Shown in pieces: positions 26,557 through 34,799 of a stretch of DNA of 64,000 nucleotides. This stretch comes from JADGHX01 sp963837755 (GTDB lineage: Bacteria > Pseudomonadota > Gammaproteobacteria > Steroidobacterales > Steroidobacteraceae), in contig CAWIOP010000005.1 in NCBI GenBank assembly GCA_963837755.1, positions 744,001 through 808,000 of the forward strand. The letters are read 5' to 3'. Numbering within the stretch: the stretch's first letter is position 1; every line of letters starts with the position of its first letter. Position numbers and translations under genes: made by a program. The notes under the pieces are model-generated. The model saw only the letters and a program-made list of their open reading frames with translations, did not search any database and was not told the origin of the DNA.

Positions 26557-26729
26557 TATCAGACCCAACCTGCGCAAGGCATTGGCGAAAGGGTGTGGCA
26601 CGCCATGAACGGGCGTCAAGGCGAGCGCGCGCTCTTCCGCGTGGCAGTCGGGCGGAGACCTGCGGCATGAAGGGCGCGCGCGTGCGCGCGGTTCCATCGG
26701 GCGCCGCGTGAACAAGGTGCCGGGCGCGT

Positions 26730-26780
26730 TTGACAGCGTCAAAATCTCGCCCGTAGCATGGTTGTAATCAATTACAACCA
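26730..26780 (+). promoter_or_regulatory. Tannase promoter and 22-bp palindromic operator
   Basis: A -35 TTGACA (26730-26735), 18-bp spacer and -10-like TAGCAT (26754-26759). They are followed at once by a perfect palindrome 26759-26780 with arms TGGTTGTAAT and ATTACAACCA around CA. The palindrome covers the expected transcription start, 17 bases before the GTG start, so a repressor bound there would block the promoter. The symmetric TTGTAAT half-site suits a GntR/FadR- or MarR-like dimer. No gene for such a regulator other than the marR at 23383 (a different palindrome) is close. Confidence 0.8.
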
Positions 26781-26796
26781 AGCCCAGGGGTTTCCG

Positions 26797-28422
26797 GTGA
26801 AGTCATTGTTGAAGCAGTCGGCGCGCGGCCGTCAGGCGCCGCGTGCGAGCGTTCTTGCGGCCCCTGTGGTCCTGGTGTTCGCGGCCGCGGGCGTTTCGTT
26901 GCCCGCATCGGCAGACACGCCGGTTGCGCAGCCAATGGCCTGCGGATCTCTCACGTCGTTCAAGGCTCCCGGCTTCGACATGGTCATCAAGCAGGCCGCT
27001 GTGGTTCCCGCGGGGCCGGTGCCTGTTTTGCCGAATATGCCGGAATTCGAAGGCGGGCTTCCGGCGTATTGCCGTGTGGATGGCGTCATCGACGAGCGAG
27101 TGGGGCGCGACGGCAAGCCCTATGCCATCGGGTTCGCCGTGGCGATGCCGGAGAAGTGGAACGGCCGGTTTCTCTTCCAGGGTGGCGGCGGGTTGAACGG
27201 CACGGTGCAATTGCCACTCGGCAACGCCGCAGTGGGATACACGCCCGCGCTGGCCCGCGGCTACGCCATCGTTTCCACGGACAGCGGCCACAAAGGCGCC
27301 GTCTTCGATACCAGTTTCTTCAATGACCAGGAAGCCACGCTCAACTTCCTGTATCAGGCGATCGGCAAGGCGGCGCCGGTGGGCAAGGCGATAGTCGCCG
27401 CTCACTACGGCAAGCCGGCCGATCGTTCGTATTTCGTGGGCTGCTCCACGGGCGGTCGCGAAGCGATGATCATGTCGCAGCGTTATCCGCGTTACTTCGA
27501 TGGAATCGTGGCCGGCGCGCCGGCCATGCGCACCAACTACTCGAACCTCGCGGACAAGTACGTCGCCGTTGCGCTCAACTCCGTCGCGCCGAAGGATGAG
27601 TCCGGCAAGCCGATTGCCGCTCGAGCCGTTTCCGAGAGCGACAAGAAGCTCGTCATCGACTCGCTGCTGAAGGCCTGCGACGCGAAAGATGGTGTGGCGG
27701 ATGGCATGGTGTTCGACGTGCGCGGCTGCGGCTTCGATCCGCGGACACTGGCCTGCAAGGGCGCGAAGACCGATGCATGCCTGGCACCGGAGCTGGCTGC
27801 CGCGATCGCCAAGGGTTTCGCGGGCCCGAAGGACTCCCGCGGCACACAGGTGTATCCGGGTTTCTGGTTCGACACCGGGATTGCGGCAAAGGGTTTCATT
27901 CCGGGCCTGCTGAACCCGGGCCCGAGCCCGGTGGGCCCGCCGATCGTTGGCACGCAGATGGATGTCGATCGCGAGGCGTTCCTCGCAGCGAACCCCATCG
28001 CTTCAGTGGGCGACAGCGCGCACTGGACGCAGCTGAATTCCTTCAGCGAGCACGGCGGCAAGCTCATCTTCTATCACGGCGTCAGCGACCCGTGGTTTTC
28101 CGCGCAGGACACCGTCCGCTACTACGAGCGGATGTCGGCCGACAACGGCGGGCCGGCGGCCGTGACGAAATGGAGCCGCCTGTTCCTCGTTCCCGGCATG
28201 GGCCATTGCGGCGGCGGCGACGCCACGCTCGATCGTTTCGACATGCTCGGCCCCATCGTGAACTGGGTGGAGAAGGGCGTGGCGCCAGACTCGGTGACGG
28301 CCACGGGCAAATCATTCCCGGGCCGCGGCCGGCCGCTGTGCCCGCTCCCACAACACGCGTACTACAAGGGCAAGGGCGATCCGCAGAGCGCCGCCAGCTT
28401 CGAGTGCCGCGAATCGACCTGA
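26797..28422 (+). CDS. Tannase/feruloyl esterase family hydrolase
   Basis: 541 residues from GTG 26797, chosen because AGGGG is 6 bases upstream and the result is a good signal peptide (VVLVFAAAGVSLPASA). Family features in order: CGSL near the N-terminus, KWNGRFLFQGGGGLNG, nucleophile Ser in GCSTGGREAM, VAGAPA, the Ca-loop-like CDAKDGVADG, Asp in HGVSDPWFS and His in GMGHCGGG. The Cys next to the Ser and the Cys next to the His form the disulfide typical of this clan. It would cleave gallate, ferulate or similar aromatic esters in the periplasm or outside, releasing hydroxycinnamates for the ech pathway. Confidence 0.9.
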   Translation: MKSLLKQSARGRQAPRASVLAAPVVLVFAAAGVSLPASADTPVAQPMACGSLTSFKAPGFDMVIKQAAVVPAGPVPVLPNMPEFEGGLPAYCRVDGVIDERVGRDGKPYAIGFAVAMPEKWNGRFLFQGGGGLNGTVQLPLGNAAVGYTPALARGYAIVSTDSGHKGAVFDTSFFNDQEATLNFLYQAIGKAAPVGKAIVAAHYGKPADRSYFVGCSTGGREAMIMSQRYPRYFDGIVAGAPAMRTNYSNLADKYVAVALNSVAPKDESGKPIAARAVSESDKKLVIDSLLKACDAKDGVADGMVFDVRGCGFDPRTLACKGAKTDACLAPELAAAIAKGFAGPKDSRGTQVYPGFWFDTGIAAKGFIPGLLNPGPSPVGPPIVGTQMDVDREAFLAANPIASVGDSAHWTQLNSFSEHGGKLIFYHGVSDPWFSAQDTVRYYERMSADNGGPAAVTKWSRLFLVPGMGHCGGGDATLDRFDMLGPIVNWVEKGVAPDSVTATGKSFPGRGRPLCPLPQHAYYKGKGDPQSAASFECREST

Positions 28423-28596
28423 TTGCTCAGACGAAGCGCGGAATCGCGGAACGCTCTGGTTCGGGAAGACGCTAGCAGATGTGGACGGTTTAATCGAAAC
28501 CCGTATCGCCCGGCGTGCGGGAACTTCGACAGCCCACACGACTTGAACCGTGGGCCAGGCCTTGATTGGTTCCCCGCGCCGGGTTTTGATGCGCAC

Positions 28597-29418
28597 GTGA
28601 AAATCGCCACGTTCAACGTCAATGGCATCGGTGCACGCCTGCCGAACCTGTTGGCGTGGCTGGCGAAGGAGTCGCCCGATGTCGCCTGCCTGCAGGAGCT
28701 GAAGGCGCCCGACGAGCGATTCCCCGCGAGCGATCTGGCCAAGGCGGGATATGGCGCTATCTGGCAGGGGCAACGGTCGTGGAATGGCGTTGCGATTCTT
28801 GCGAAGGGCGAGCCGCCCAGGGAAATACGCCGTGGCCTGCCGGGCGACCCCGACGATACGCATAGCCGTTACCTCGAGGCCGAAGTCGGCGGCGTCATCG
28901 TCGCCTGTTTGTACCTTCCCAATGGCAACCCGCAGCCGGGCCCCAAGTTCGACTACAAGCTCGCGTGGTTCGAGCGGCTGAACCTGCATGGAAAAGCGTT
29001 GTATCGATTGAAGCAGCCGGTCGTGCTGTGCGGCGACTACAACGTGGTGCCGACTGACTTCGACATCTACGACCCGAAGTCATGGAAGAAAGACGCGCTG
29101 CTGCAGCCCGAGAGCCGCGACGCGTATGCGCGATTGCTGAAGCAGGGTTGGGTAGACGCCATTCGCGCGCTCCATCCGCAAGAGCGCGTGTATACGTTCT
29201 GGGACTATTTCCGAAATCACTGGGAGCGCAACGGCGGGCTGCGCATCGACCATCTTCTGCTCAACAAGGCCGCGGCCGCGCAACTGCGCGACGCGAACGT
29301 GGATCGGTGGGTGCGCGGAGAGGCGCATGCGAGCGATCATGCCCCGGCGTGGGTGGAGCTGGGGGCGCAGGGCACCGGCACGAGCACGCCGCCTGCGCGC
29401 CGGACGAAGCAAGGTTAG
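28597..29418 (+). CDS. xthA: Exodeoxyribonuclease III
   Basis: 273 residues from GTG 28597 (KIATFNVNGI...). Motifs: LQELKAPDERFP (metal-binding Glu), YLPNGNP, the catalytic GDYNVVPTDFDIYDP, and SDHAPAWVEL with the catalytic His at the end. It is an AP endonuclease/3'-5' exonuclease of base-excision repair. The frame is open upstream to 28423, but the conserved N-terminus begins at the chosen start. It is transcribed alone, convergent with the next operon. Confidence 0.93.
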   Translation: MKIATFNVNGIGARLPNLLAWLAKESPDVACLQELKAPDERFPASDLAKAGYGAIWQGQRSWNGVAILAKGEPPREIRRGLPGDPDDTHSRYLEAEVGGVIVACLYLPNGNPQPGPKFDYKLAWFERLNLHGKALYRLKQPVVLCGDYNVVPTDFDIYDPKSWKKDALLQPESRDAYARLLKQGWVDAIRALHPQERVYTFWDYFRNHWERNGGLRIDHLLLNKAAAAQLRDANVDRWVRGEAHASDHAPAWVELGAQGTGTSTPPARRTKQG

Positions 29419-29475
29419 GTCGGGTTCCCTCGGCGTTCCAGCGGTAGACAGCGGTAGCGCGCTGCCGGCCGCGGC

Positions 29476-29943
29476 TCAGAGCTTTCGAAAACTCCCGTCT
29501 CGCAGCCCCACGAGCACAGCCTCGCCCGAGTCGGGGTTGATCCTGAATTCCCCATAGCGAGCGGGCGCGAATCGCGCGGCCGAGCCTTCCTCGAAGAAGA
29601 ACGCGTTCGTGCCGAGCCAGACGTGGCCGTCGCGCACCCGGTAGCGCATGCGCAGGCTGCCTGTGGCGGCGGCCGGAGCCACACTCGCTACGCGACGCTC
29701 ATCCACCTTCAGCGCAACGGTGTTGCCCGAGCGTTGTGACACATCGATGCTAGCGGCAATGGCGAAGCGCAGCGCCATGTAGTCACCCTGCATGAGCGAG
29801 CGCGGGTCTACCGGCGCAAGCTCCAGATAGATGAGCTCGCCATGGGCCTTGATGTGCTCCTTCCCCTGGATCGAAAAGTTCACCGCGCCCAGCACCAGCA
29901 CGGCGCCGAGCACGATCAGGCCGCGAACGACGGCCGCGCTCAC
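29476..29943 (-). CDS. GDYXXLXY-domain membrane protein
   Basis: 155 residues from GTG 29943, which overlaps the upstream stop (GTGA). It has an N-terminal membrane helix (VRGLIVLGAVLVLGAVNF) followed by the diagnostic SLMQGDYMALRF signature, then a periplasmic beta-rich part. It is the third gene of an operon DUF2157-DUF4401-GDYXXLXY that recurs in many Proteobacteria; the function is unknown. Confidence 0.88.
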   Translation of the reverse strand: MSAAVVRGLIVLGAVLVLGAVNFSIQGKEHIKAHGELIYLELAPVDPRSLMQGDYMALRFAIAASIDVSQRSGNTVALKVDERRVASVAPAAATGSLRMRYRVRDGHVWLGTNAFFFEEGSAARFAPARYGEFRINPDSGEAVLVGLRDGSFRKL

Positions 29944-30941
29944 GTGATGCCCCCATCCGCAAGCGCATATCGTTTCCGCAGCATCATGCCCGCCGCAAGC
30001 AGCAGCGCGCCCACCGCCAGCATGATGGCGGACTTCACGAGCAGCGTGGTCCCGAGCAGAAAATAGAACTGCACCACATGAAGCAGCGAAGCCGCGATGG
30101 CGACACCCACCAGCGCGGTATTTCGAACACGAAATGCGCAGAGCGCGGCGACCAATGCGGCCGCGACGTCCAGCAACGGCCACACCGAAAGCCAGTTGGT
30201 CGCGCGCGGCCCGCTCGATGTCCAGAAATCGAGCACGATGAGCGGGTCGGTAAACGCGGTGCCGATGGAAAGGCCCAGCAGCACGCCGCTCAGCACGGGT
30301 CGGAGTATTCTGCGAAGGCCGCTCGCCATCCACACGACCTCGCGTGTGGCCAGCCACCAGGCCAGGGCCATCACCGGTGTCCAGATCAGGGCCCAGGTGA
30401 GGAGTGCCGGAGCCGGTGCCACGGCGTTCCGCGTCGAGAAGAGATCGTCGCCCCACCACGCGAAGCGCAGCGCGAGTGCCCACGCGATGCACGCAAAGAA
30501 TGCAGCAAGCAGCTTCGCAAAGGCATTTGGCATTACGACTGCCAGAACACACTGCACGACTGCGATGAGAGCCGCAGAAGCGGCAGAGGAATGGGTCACT
30601 TTGCCAGCGGCCGCGCAGAGGGCGATTTGCCCCGCAATCGACAGCGCGAGCGCCAGCTGATCGAAGAAAGCGCTGTCCCGGTCTACCTTGTAGAGACCGA
30701 ATGCCGCGGCGAGCAGCACCGCGCCGATGAGCACGAACGCGCCCGTGGAGGATGGGTCGAACACGATCCAGACGAAGGCCATTCCGAAGATGCCGGCCAG
30801 CCAGCCGGCAAAACCCAGCACGGCGCCAATGAACCACGGCCGATCCGCCAGCCGTGCCGGCAGGGGCTCGGCATCGGCCCGAAGCAGCCCGCGCTGAACC
30901 AACGCGGCGGTGATGTCGGCGGCCGTGTGCGGCGTGCTCAT
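29940..30941 (-). CDS. DUF4401 multi-span membrane protein
   Basis: 333 residues from ATG 30941 (overlaps the upstream stop by ATGA). After a short soluble N-terminus (ITAALVQRGLLRADAE) come about ten hydrophobic helices, including GFAGWLAGIFGMAFVWIVF. This is the DUF4401 pattern, normally found between DUF2157 and GDYXXLXY genes as here. The function is unknown; the conserved trio suggests a membrane complex. Confidence 0.85.
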   Translation of the reverse strand: MSTPHTAADITAALVQRGLLRADAEPLPARLADRPWFIGAVLGFAGWLAGIFGMAFVWIVFDPSSTGAFVLIGAVLLAAAFGLYKVDRDSAFFDQLALALSIAGQIALCAAAGKVTHSSAASAALIAVVQCVLAVVMPNAFAKLLAAFFACIAWALALRFAWWGDDLFSTRNAVAPAPALLTWALIWTPVMALAWWLATREVVWMASGLRRILRPVLSGVLLGLSIGTAFTDPLIVLDFWTSSGPRATNWLSVWPLLDVAAALVAALCAFRVRNTALVGVAIAASLLHVVQFYFLLGTTLLVKSAIMLAVGALLLAAGMMLRKRYALADGGIT

Positions 30942-31969
30942 GCTCGTGCCTCCTCGCTTCGCCACGAGCGCACCAGGCTCAACAACACGCGGCCCGCCAC
31001 AGTAGAGCTGATGACGAGCCACGCAGTGAGCGCGAACAGCATGCCCGTATCCTCGTGGCGCAAACCGCGCCCAATGGCGAACGCCCCGAGCACGATGAGG
31101 CTCGCCGCAATCATGGCGAGCGGAAACACGTCCGTCCGGCGCCGCACGGTCTGAAAACCTGCCACGGCCAGCACAACTCCATGCAGCAGCAGCGTTTCCG
31201 CATCGCCGTTCTGAAACTCCGTGGAATCGAACAGATCGCGCATGATCGCGAAACTGGCCGCCCAGGTGCCGAACGCGATTGCGCACGCGATGATGAAACG
31301 CCGAACCCAGCCCGGTGCCTGCTGCGAGAAGGTGCTCTCGAACGGCGTGTTCTGTGTGGCTTCACACAGGCCCCACAGGCCGAGGTTGACGACCGCCGGC
31401 ACCATGATCAGCAGCGACGGCGGCATCGCGAAGCCCGAGAACACGAGCCACAGCAGCCCGCCTTCGGGCCTCCACCCGCAGTAAAGGGCGAGCGCCGTAT
31501 TCAGCACAGCGACCCACGCCGCCCACAGCACGCTCCATCGCCCGGCGATGACGAGCGGCAGCCCGAGGAGGGCCCATGTGAGGAACAGCTCGTAAAGATT
31601 CGCGCCGGTCTGGTATGTCTGCCCGAAGAGGGCAAGCAGCGCACCCGCGACGATGAATGCGCCGAGCAACCCATATCGCCCGAGTGCCAGCGGCGGCGGC
31701 TGCCAGATGGCGAGCGCGATGCTGGCGACGAACAGGGTTTCCAGCAGGACGAAGCGGCCCACGACCCGCAGCTCGTCCCAGTTGGCGGCGACGAAGAAGA
31801 TGACCCCGGCCGCGAGCGAAAGAATGCCCGCCAGCGCGAGCATTCGAATGCCGAACCGCAACTGCTCGGCTCCCGAGGGCCGGGCGCCGGCAATTTCCAG
31901 CAACGCATCGACCCCTGATCGGGTGAGGTTGTGGTGCTCGACCAGAGCATCCAGCTTCTTGCGATTCAT
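30938..31969 (-). CDS. DUF2157 multi-span membrane protein
   Basis: 343 residues from ATG 31969. The soluble N-terminus (MNRKKLDALVEHHNLTRSGV) precedes a first pair of helices with LSLAAGVIFFVAANWDEL, the DUF2157 signature, then about eight more helices. It is the first gene of the three-gene operon. Divergent from the GntR gene at 32187, with about 215 bases between them that must contain both promoters. Confidence 0.88.
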   Translation of the reverse strand: MNRKKLDALVEHHNLTRSGVDALLEIAGARPSGAEQLRFGIRMLALAGILSLAAGVIFFVAANWDELRVVGRFVLLETLFVASIALAIWQPPPLALGRYGLLGAFIVAGALLALFGQTYQTGANLYELFLTWALLGLPLVIAGRWSVLWAAWVAVLNTALALYCGWRPEGGLLWLVFSGFAMPPSLLIMVPAVVNLGLWGLCEATQNTPFESTFSQQAPGWVRRFIIACAIAFGTWAASFAIMRDLFDSTEFQNGDAETLLLHGVVLAVAGFQTVRRRTDVFPLAMIAASLIVLGAFAIGRGLRHEDTGMLFALTAWLVISSTVAGRVLLSLVRSWRSEEARA

Positions 31970-32146
31970 CGGGACAGATCCGCGAGCCGTTGATATGTCA
32001 CGCAGACCCTCCCGGATCAGCAAATTCTTGTTGGGCGGCATTGTAACCACCGGGCGCCGGCGCGAACAGGCAAGGCGTTCGGCCGGTTTCCGGAAGTCGG
32101 CGGGGGGGCAAGCTTCGTGACGCAGTTCTCGACGCGGCTCGTCCAG

Positions 32147-32168
32147 GTGTATTATCGTATTGATACAC
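32147..32168 (+). promoter_or_regulatory. Inverted repeat upstream of GntR operon
   Basis: GTGTAT (32147-32152) and ATACAC (32163-32168) spaced by 10 bases, with a -10-like TATTAT at 32150-32155 inside. This is a plausible operator for autoregulation by the YtrA-type regulator that starts 18 bases later. Confidence 0.6.
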
Positions 32169-32186
32169 AGGTTCACATGGCACGGC

Positions 32187-32567
32187 GTGTTCATCCTCAA
32201 TCCTCAGTCGGGCGTCCCGATCTATCGCCAGCTCCTCGAGCAGGTGAGGCGCATGGTGGCCAGCGGCCAGCTGCAGCCCGGCGCGGCGCTGCCGTCGGTG
32301 CGCGAGCTCGCGGTCGCGCACGCCGTGAACCCCATGACTATTTCCAAGGCATACACCCTGCTGGAAGCGGAAGGTTTGCTCGAGCGCAATCGCGGCAAAC
32401 CGATGACGGTGGCCAGCCAGTCGCGCGCGCACTCGCAGCTTCCCAAACGCCTGCAGCAGCTCGAGCCGCTCGTCGACCAGGTGGTGCTGGCGGCGCGCCA
32501 ACTACAGTTGAGCGAAGCGGAGCTCATGAAAGCCCTGCGGCGCAAATGGGAGGAAACGAATGAATAA
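32187..32567 (+). CDS. GntR-family regulator, YtrA subfamily
   Basis: 126 residues from GTG 32187; a TTG at 32160 in the same frame is possible but lies within the inverted repeat. The winged HTH carries QSGVPIYRQLLEQV, LPSVRELAVAHAVNPMTISKAYT and LLEAEGLLERNRGK. A short C-terminal helical tail replaces the usual ligand-binding domain, which defines the YtrA group. The stop overlaps the ABC ATPase start by 8 bases. In this group the regulator controls its own ABC operon, often in response to cell-wall stress. Confidence 0.88.
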   Translation: MFILNPQSGVPIYRQLLEQVRRMVASGQLQPGAALPSVRELAVAHAVNPMTISKAYTLLEAEGLLERNRGKPMTVASQSRAHSQLPKRLQQLEPLVDQVVLAARQLQLSEAELMKALRRKWEETNE

Positions 32568-33438
32568 CGTGGCAGTCGAGGCCTCACATCTCGGCAAATC
32601 TTTCGGCGCCAGGCGTGTGCTGCAGGATCTGTCGTTCGCCGTAGCACCGGGAGACGTAGTGGGCGTGCTGGGAAAGAACGGCGCCGGCAAGACCACGCTG
32701 CTGGAGCTCATGCTCGGGTTCACCTCGCCAAGCGACGGGGCAGTGCGCGTGTTCGGGCACGAAAGCTACAAGCTGCCGGGAAACGCGAAAGCCCGCGTAG
32801 GCTTCGTGCCCCAGCAGGATGAGCTGCTCGACCCGCTCACCGTGCGCGACCAGATTCGCGTCATCGCCTCGTTCTACCCGCACTGGGACGGCGAGCTGAT
32901 CGAGCGCCTCTGCAGCGAGTGGAGCATCGACCCGGGCGCGCGCATCAAGGGCATGTCCGTGGGCGAGCGCCAGAAGCTGTCGATCGTGCTCGCGTTCGGC
33001 CACCGGCCAGACCTTCTGATTCTCGACGAGCCCGTGGCGAGCCTCGACCCGATGGCGCGGCGGCAGTTTCTCGCGCAGCTGGTGGAGCTGTCCGCGGACG
33101 GGCAGCGCGCCGTGGTGTTCTCGTCCCACATCGTCTCGGACATCGAGCGGTTGGCCAACCGCATCTGGATTCTCAAGGAAGGGCGGCTCGACTGGCAGGG
33201 CGATCTGGACTCGTTGAAGGAGTCCATCGTGCGCCTCCACTTGCGCGGCACACGGCTGTTTCCCGAGTCGGTGGAAATTCCGGGCGCGCTGTCCGTGCGG
33301 CGGGAGGCGACGTACGCCACTGCGGTGGTGCGGGATTGGGCACCGGCCGCGCACCGCGAGCTGGAGCGGCAAATCGACGGTGAGATCGAGGTTGAATCCC
33401 TCGGGCTCGAAGAGATCTTCCTGGAGCTGCACAGATGA
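32560..33438 (+). CDS. ABC transporter ATP-binding protein
   Basis: 292 residues. Walker A is GKNGAGKTT, signature MSVGERQK, Walker B LLILDEPVASLDP, with H-loop FSSHIVSDIE. A C-terminal extension (about 215-292) is typical of YtrB/BcrA-like exporters. Partner permease is the next gene (4-base overlap). Export of a lipid, peptide or antibiotic is the family expectation. Confidence 0.92.
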   Translation: MNNVAVEASHLGKSFGARRVLQDLSFAVAPGDVVGVLGKNGAGKTTLLELMLGFTSPSDGAVRVFGHESYKLPGNAKARVGFVPQQDELLDPLTVRDQIRVIASFYPHWDGELIERLCSEWSIDPGARIKGMSVGERQKLSIVLAFGHRPDLLILDEPVASLDPMARRQFLAQLVELSADGQRAVVFSSHIVSDIERLANRIWILKEGRLDWQGDLDSLKESIVRLHLRGTRLFPESVEIPGALSVRREATYATAVVRDWAPAAHRELERQIDGEIEVESLGLEEIFLELHR

Positions 33439-34799
33439 AGGCTGTCGCACGCCTCGTGCTGTCGTACTTCACGTGCACGCCTGCGCTGCGCGTGTTCTCC
33501 TCGGCGGGGCTCGTTGCTCTCGTCATTTCCTTCTACGCGACGCGCGCGCCGGATCTCGCCCTGACAGTGGGCATGCTGGGCGTCGGCATGTCGGCCCTCG
33601 CCATGGCGGGCATCGCGTCGATCTACGTCGGCAGCGGCCTGATGCCGCTGATGTTCGGGCGCCTGGCGCGCAGCCACCTCATCGGCGTGTTGCCGTGGGG
33701 GCGACTCAAGCTGCTCGTGAGCGCGTTCATCACGGTGGCCCTGGTGTCGGCACCCGCGCCGATATACATGTACCTGACGTCCACGGTTCACGACGGCGGC
33801 AAGCCGCTGGACCCGGCGCTCGCCGCGAAGATGTATGCCGGGCTCATGAATCTCGTCTGGGTCCTCTACACGTCGTCGATTCTGCTGACGAGCTGGCTCT
33901 ATCTGGCCCTGTGGTTCGTCACGAGCCAGCGCACGATTGCGGGCTATCTCAAGGGATTGCTCGTGATCGTCATCGTCATATTCGCGCCGACGCGCGACAT
34001 TCAGACACTGAGCGGCACGTTGCAGTGGAACCTGATCCAGGGCGCAGTCCTGTGGTCCGTGTTTGGCGCCGGGTTCCTGCTCTGGCCGCGTTTGAGAGCG
34101 TTCGTTGCGCGTTTGCGCTCACGGTCCGACGCCGCCGTGGGCGCGCTGGTGAAGCCGAGGATTGCCGGTCGGGAGATCGATCTTCTGCTCGGCACGGGGA
34201 ACCCCTGGTTTCTGGTCACGGCACAGGCCGTGCCCATCCTCCTCGCCACGAAGATCGGTTTCTACTCCGCGGCAGTGTGGCTGTTCTATCTCACCACCTT
34301 CAGCACGGTGTCCGGCGCTATTGCCGGGCAGGCGGCGGAGCGCAGTCGCGCGCTCTGGTTGCGGGGAAGCTGGTCCAGAGCCGAGCTCTTCTCGCTCGTG
34401 GAGCGCTCGTTCTGGCGACACAACAGCTACGCACTCGGCGTGTTGCTGGTGTTGATGGTTGCCATCGGCAGCTATACCCAGCTTCCGACGTCGTTGCTCG
34501 CGGCGGGGCTGCCGTTGCTCGTGCTCGGCACGGTAATGAGCACGTACCTCGGGCTCATGATCACGCGCGGCCTTCATTGGCTGGAAGCCGTGCTCGCCAT
34601 CTCGGTCATGTTGACGCTGATGGCTGTGGCCGTGCTGGCTGCCCGCTCCACCGACAATCTCGCAATCATTACCGTTCTCGAGGTGGCGCTTGCGTGCCTC
34701 GCATTCGTGTTCAGGGCCGCCGCGCGCAGGCGCTGGGCGCAAATCGACTGGATGATGTGCCGGCCAGACCGCGCGCTCACGGCACGAGCGGCATCGTGA
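33435..34799 (+). CDS. ABC transporter permease
   Basis: 454 residues, overlapping the ATPase gene by ATGA. About twelve hydrophobic segments, e.g. MLGVGMSALAMAGIASIYVG near residue 50 and ALGVLLVLMVAIGSY near 335. There is no recognisable soluble domain. Family is only that of ABC-2-like permeases in YtrA operons. Its stop overlaps the beta-lactamase-like gene (GTGA). Confidence 0.82.
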   Translation: MKAVARLVLSYFTCTPALRVFSSAGLVALVISFYATRAPDLALTVGMLGVGMSALAMAGIASIYVGSGLMPLMFGRLARSHLIGVLPWGRLKLLVSAFITVALVSAPAPIYMYLTSTVHDGGKPLDPALAAKMYAGLMNLVWVLYTSSILLTSWLYLALWFVTSQRTIAGYLKGLLVIVIVIFAPTRDIQTLSGTLQWNLIQGAVLWSVFGAGFLLWPRLRAFVARLRSRSDAAVGALVKPRIAGREIDLLLGTGNPWFLVTAQAVPILLATKIGFYSAAVWLFYLTTFSTVSGAIAGQAAERSRALWLRGSWSRAELFSLVERSFWRHNSYALGVLLVLMVAIGSYTQLPTSLLAAGLPLLVLGTVMSTYLGLMITRGLHWLEAVLAISVMLTLMAVAVLAARSTDNLAIITVLEVALACLAFVFRAAARRRWAQIDWMMCRPDRALTARAAS

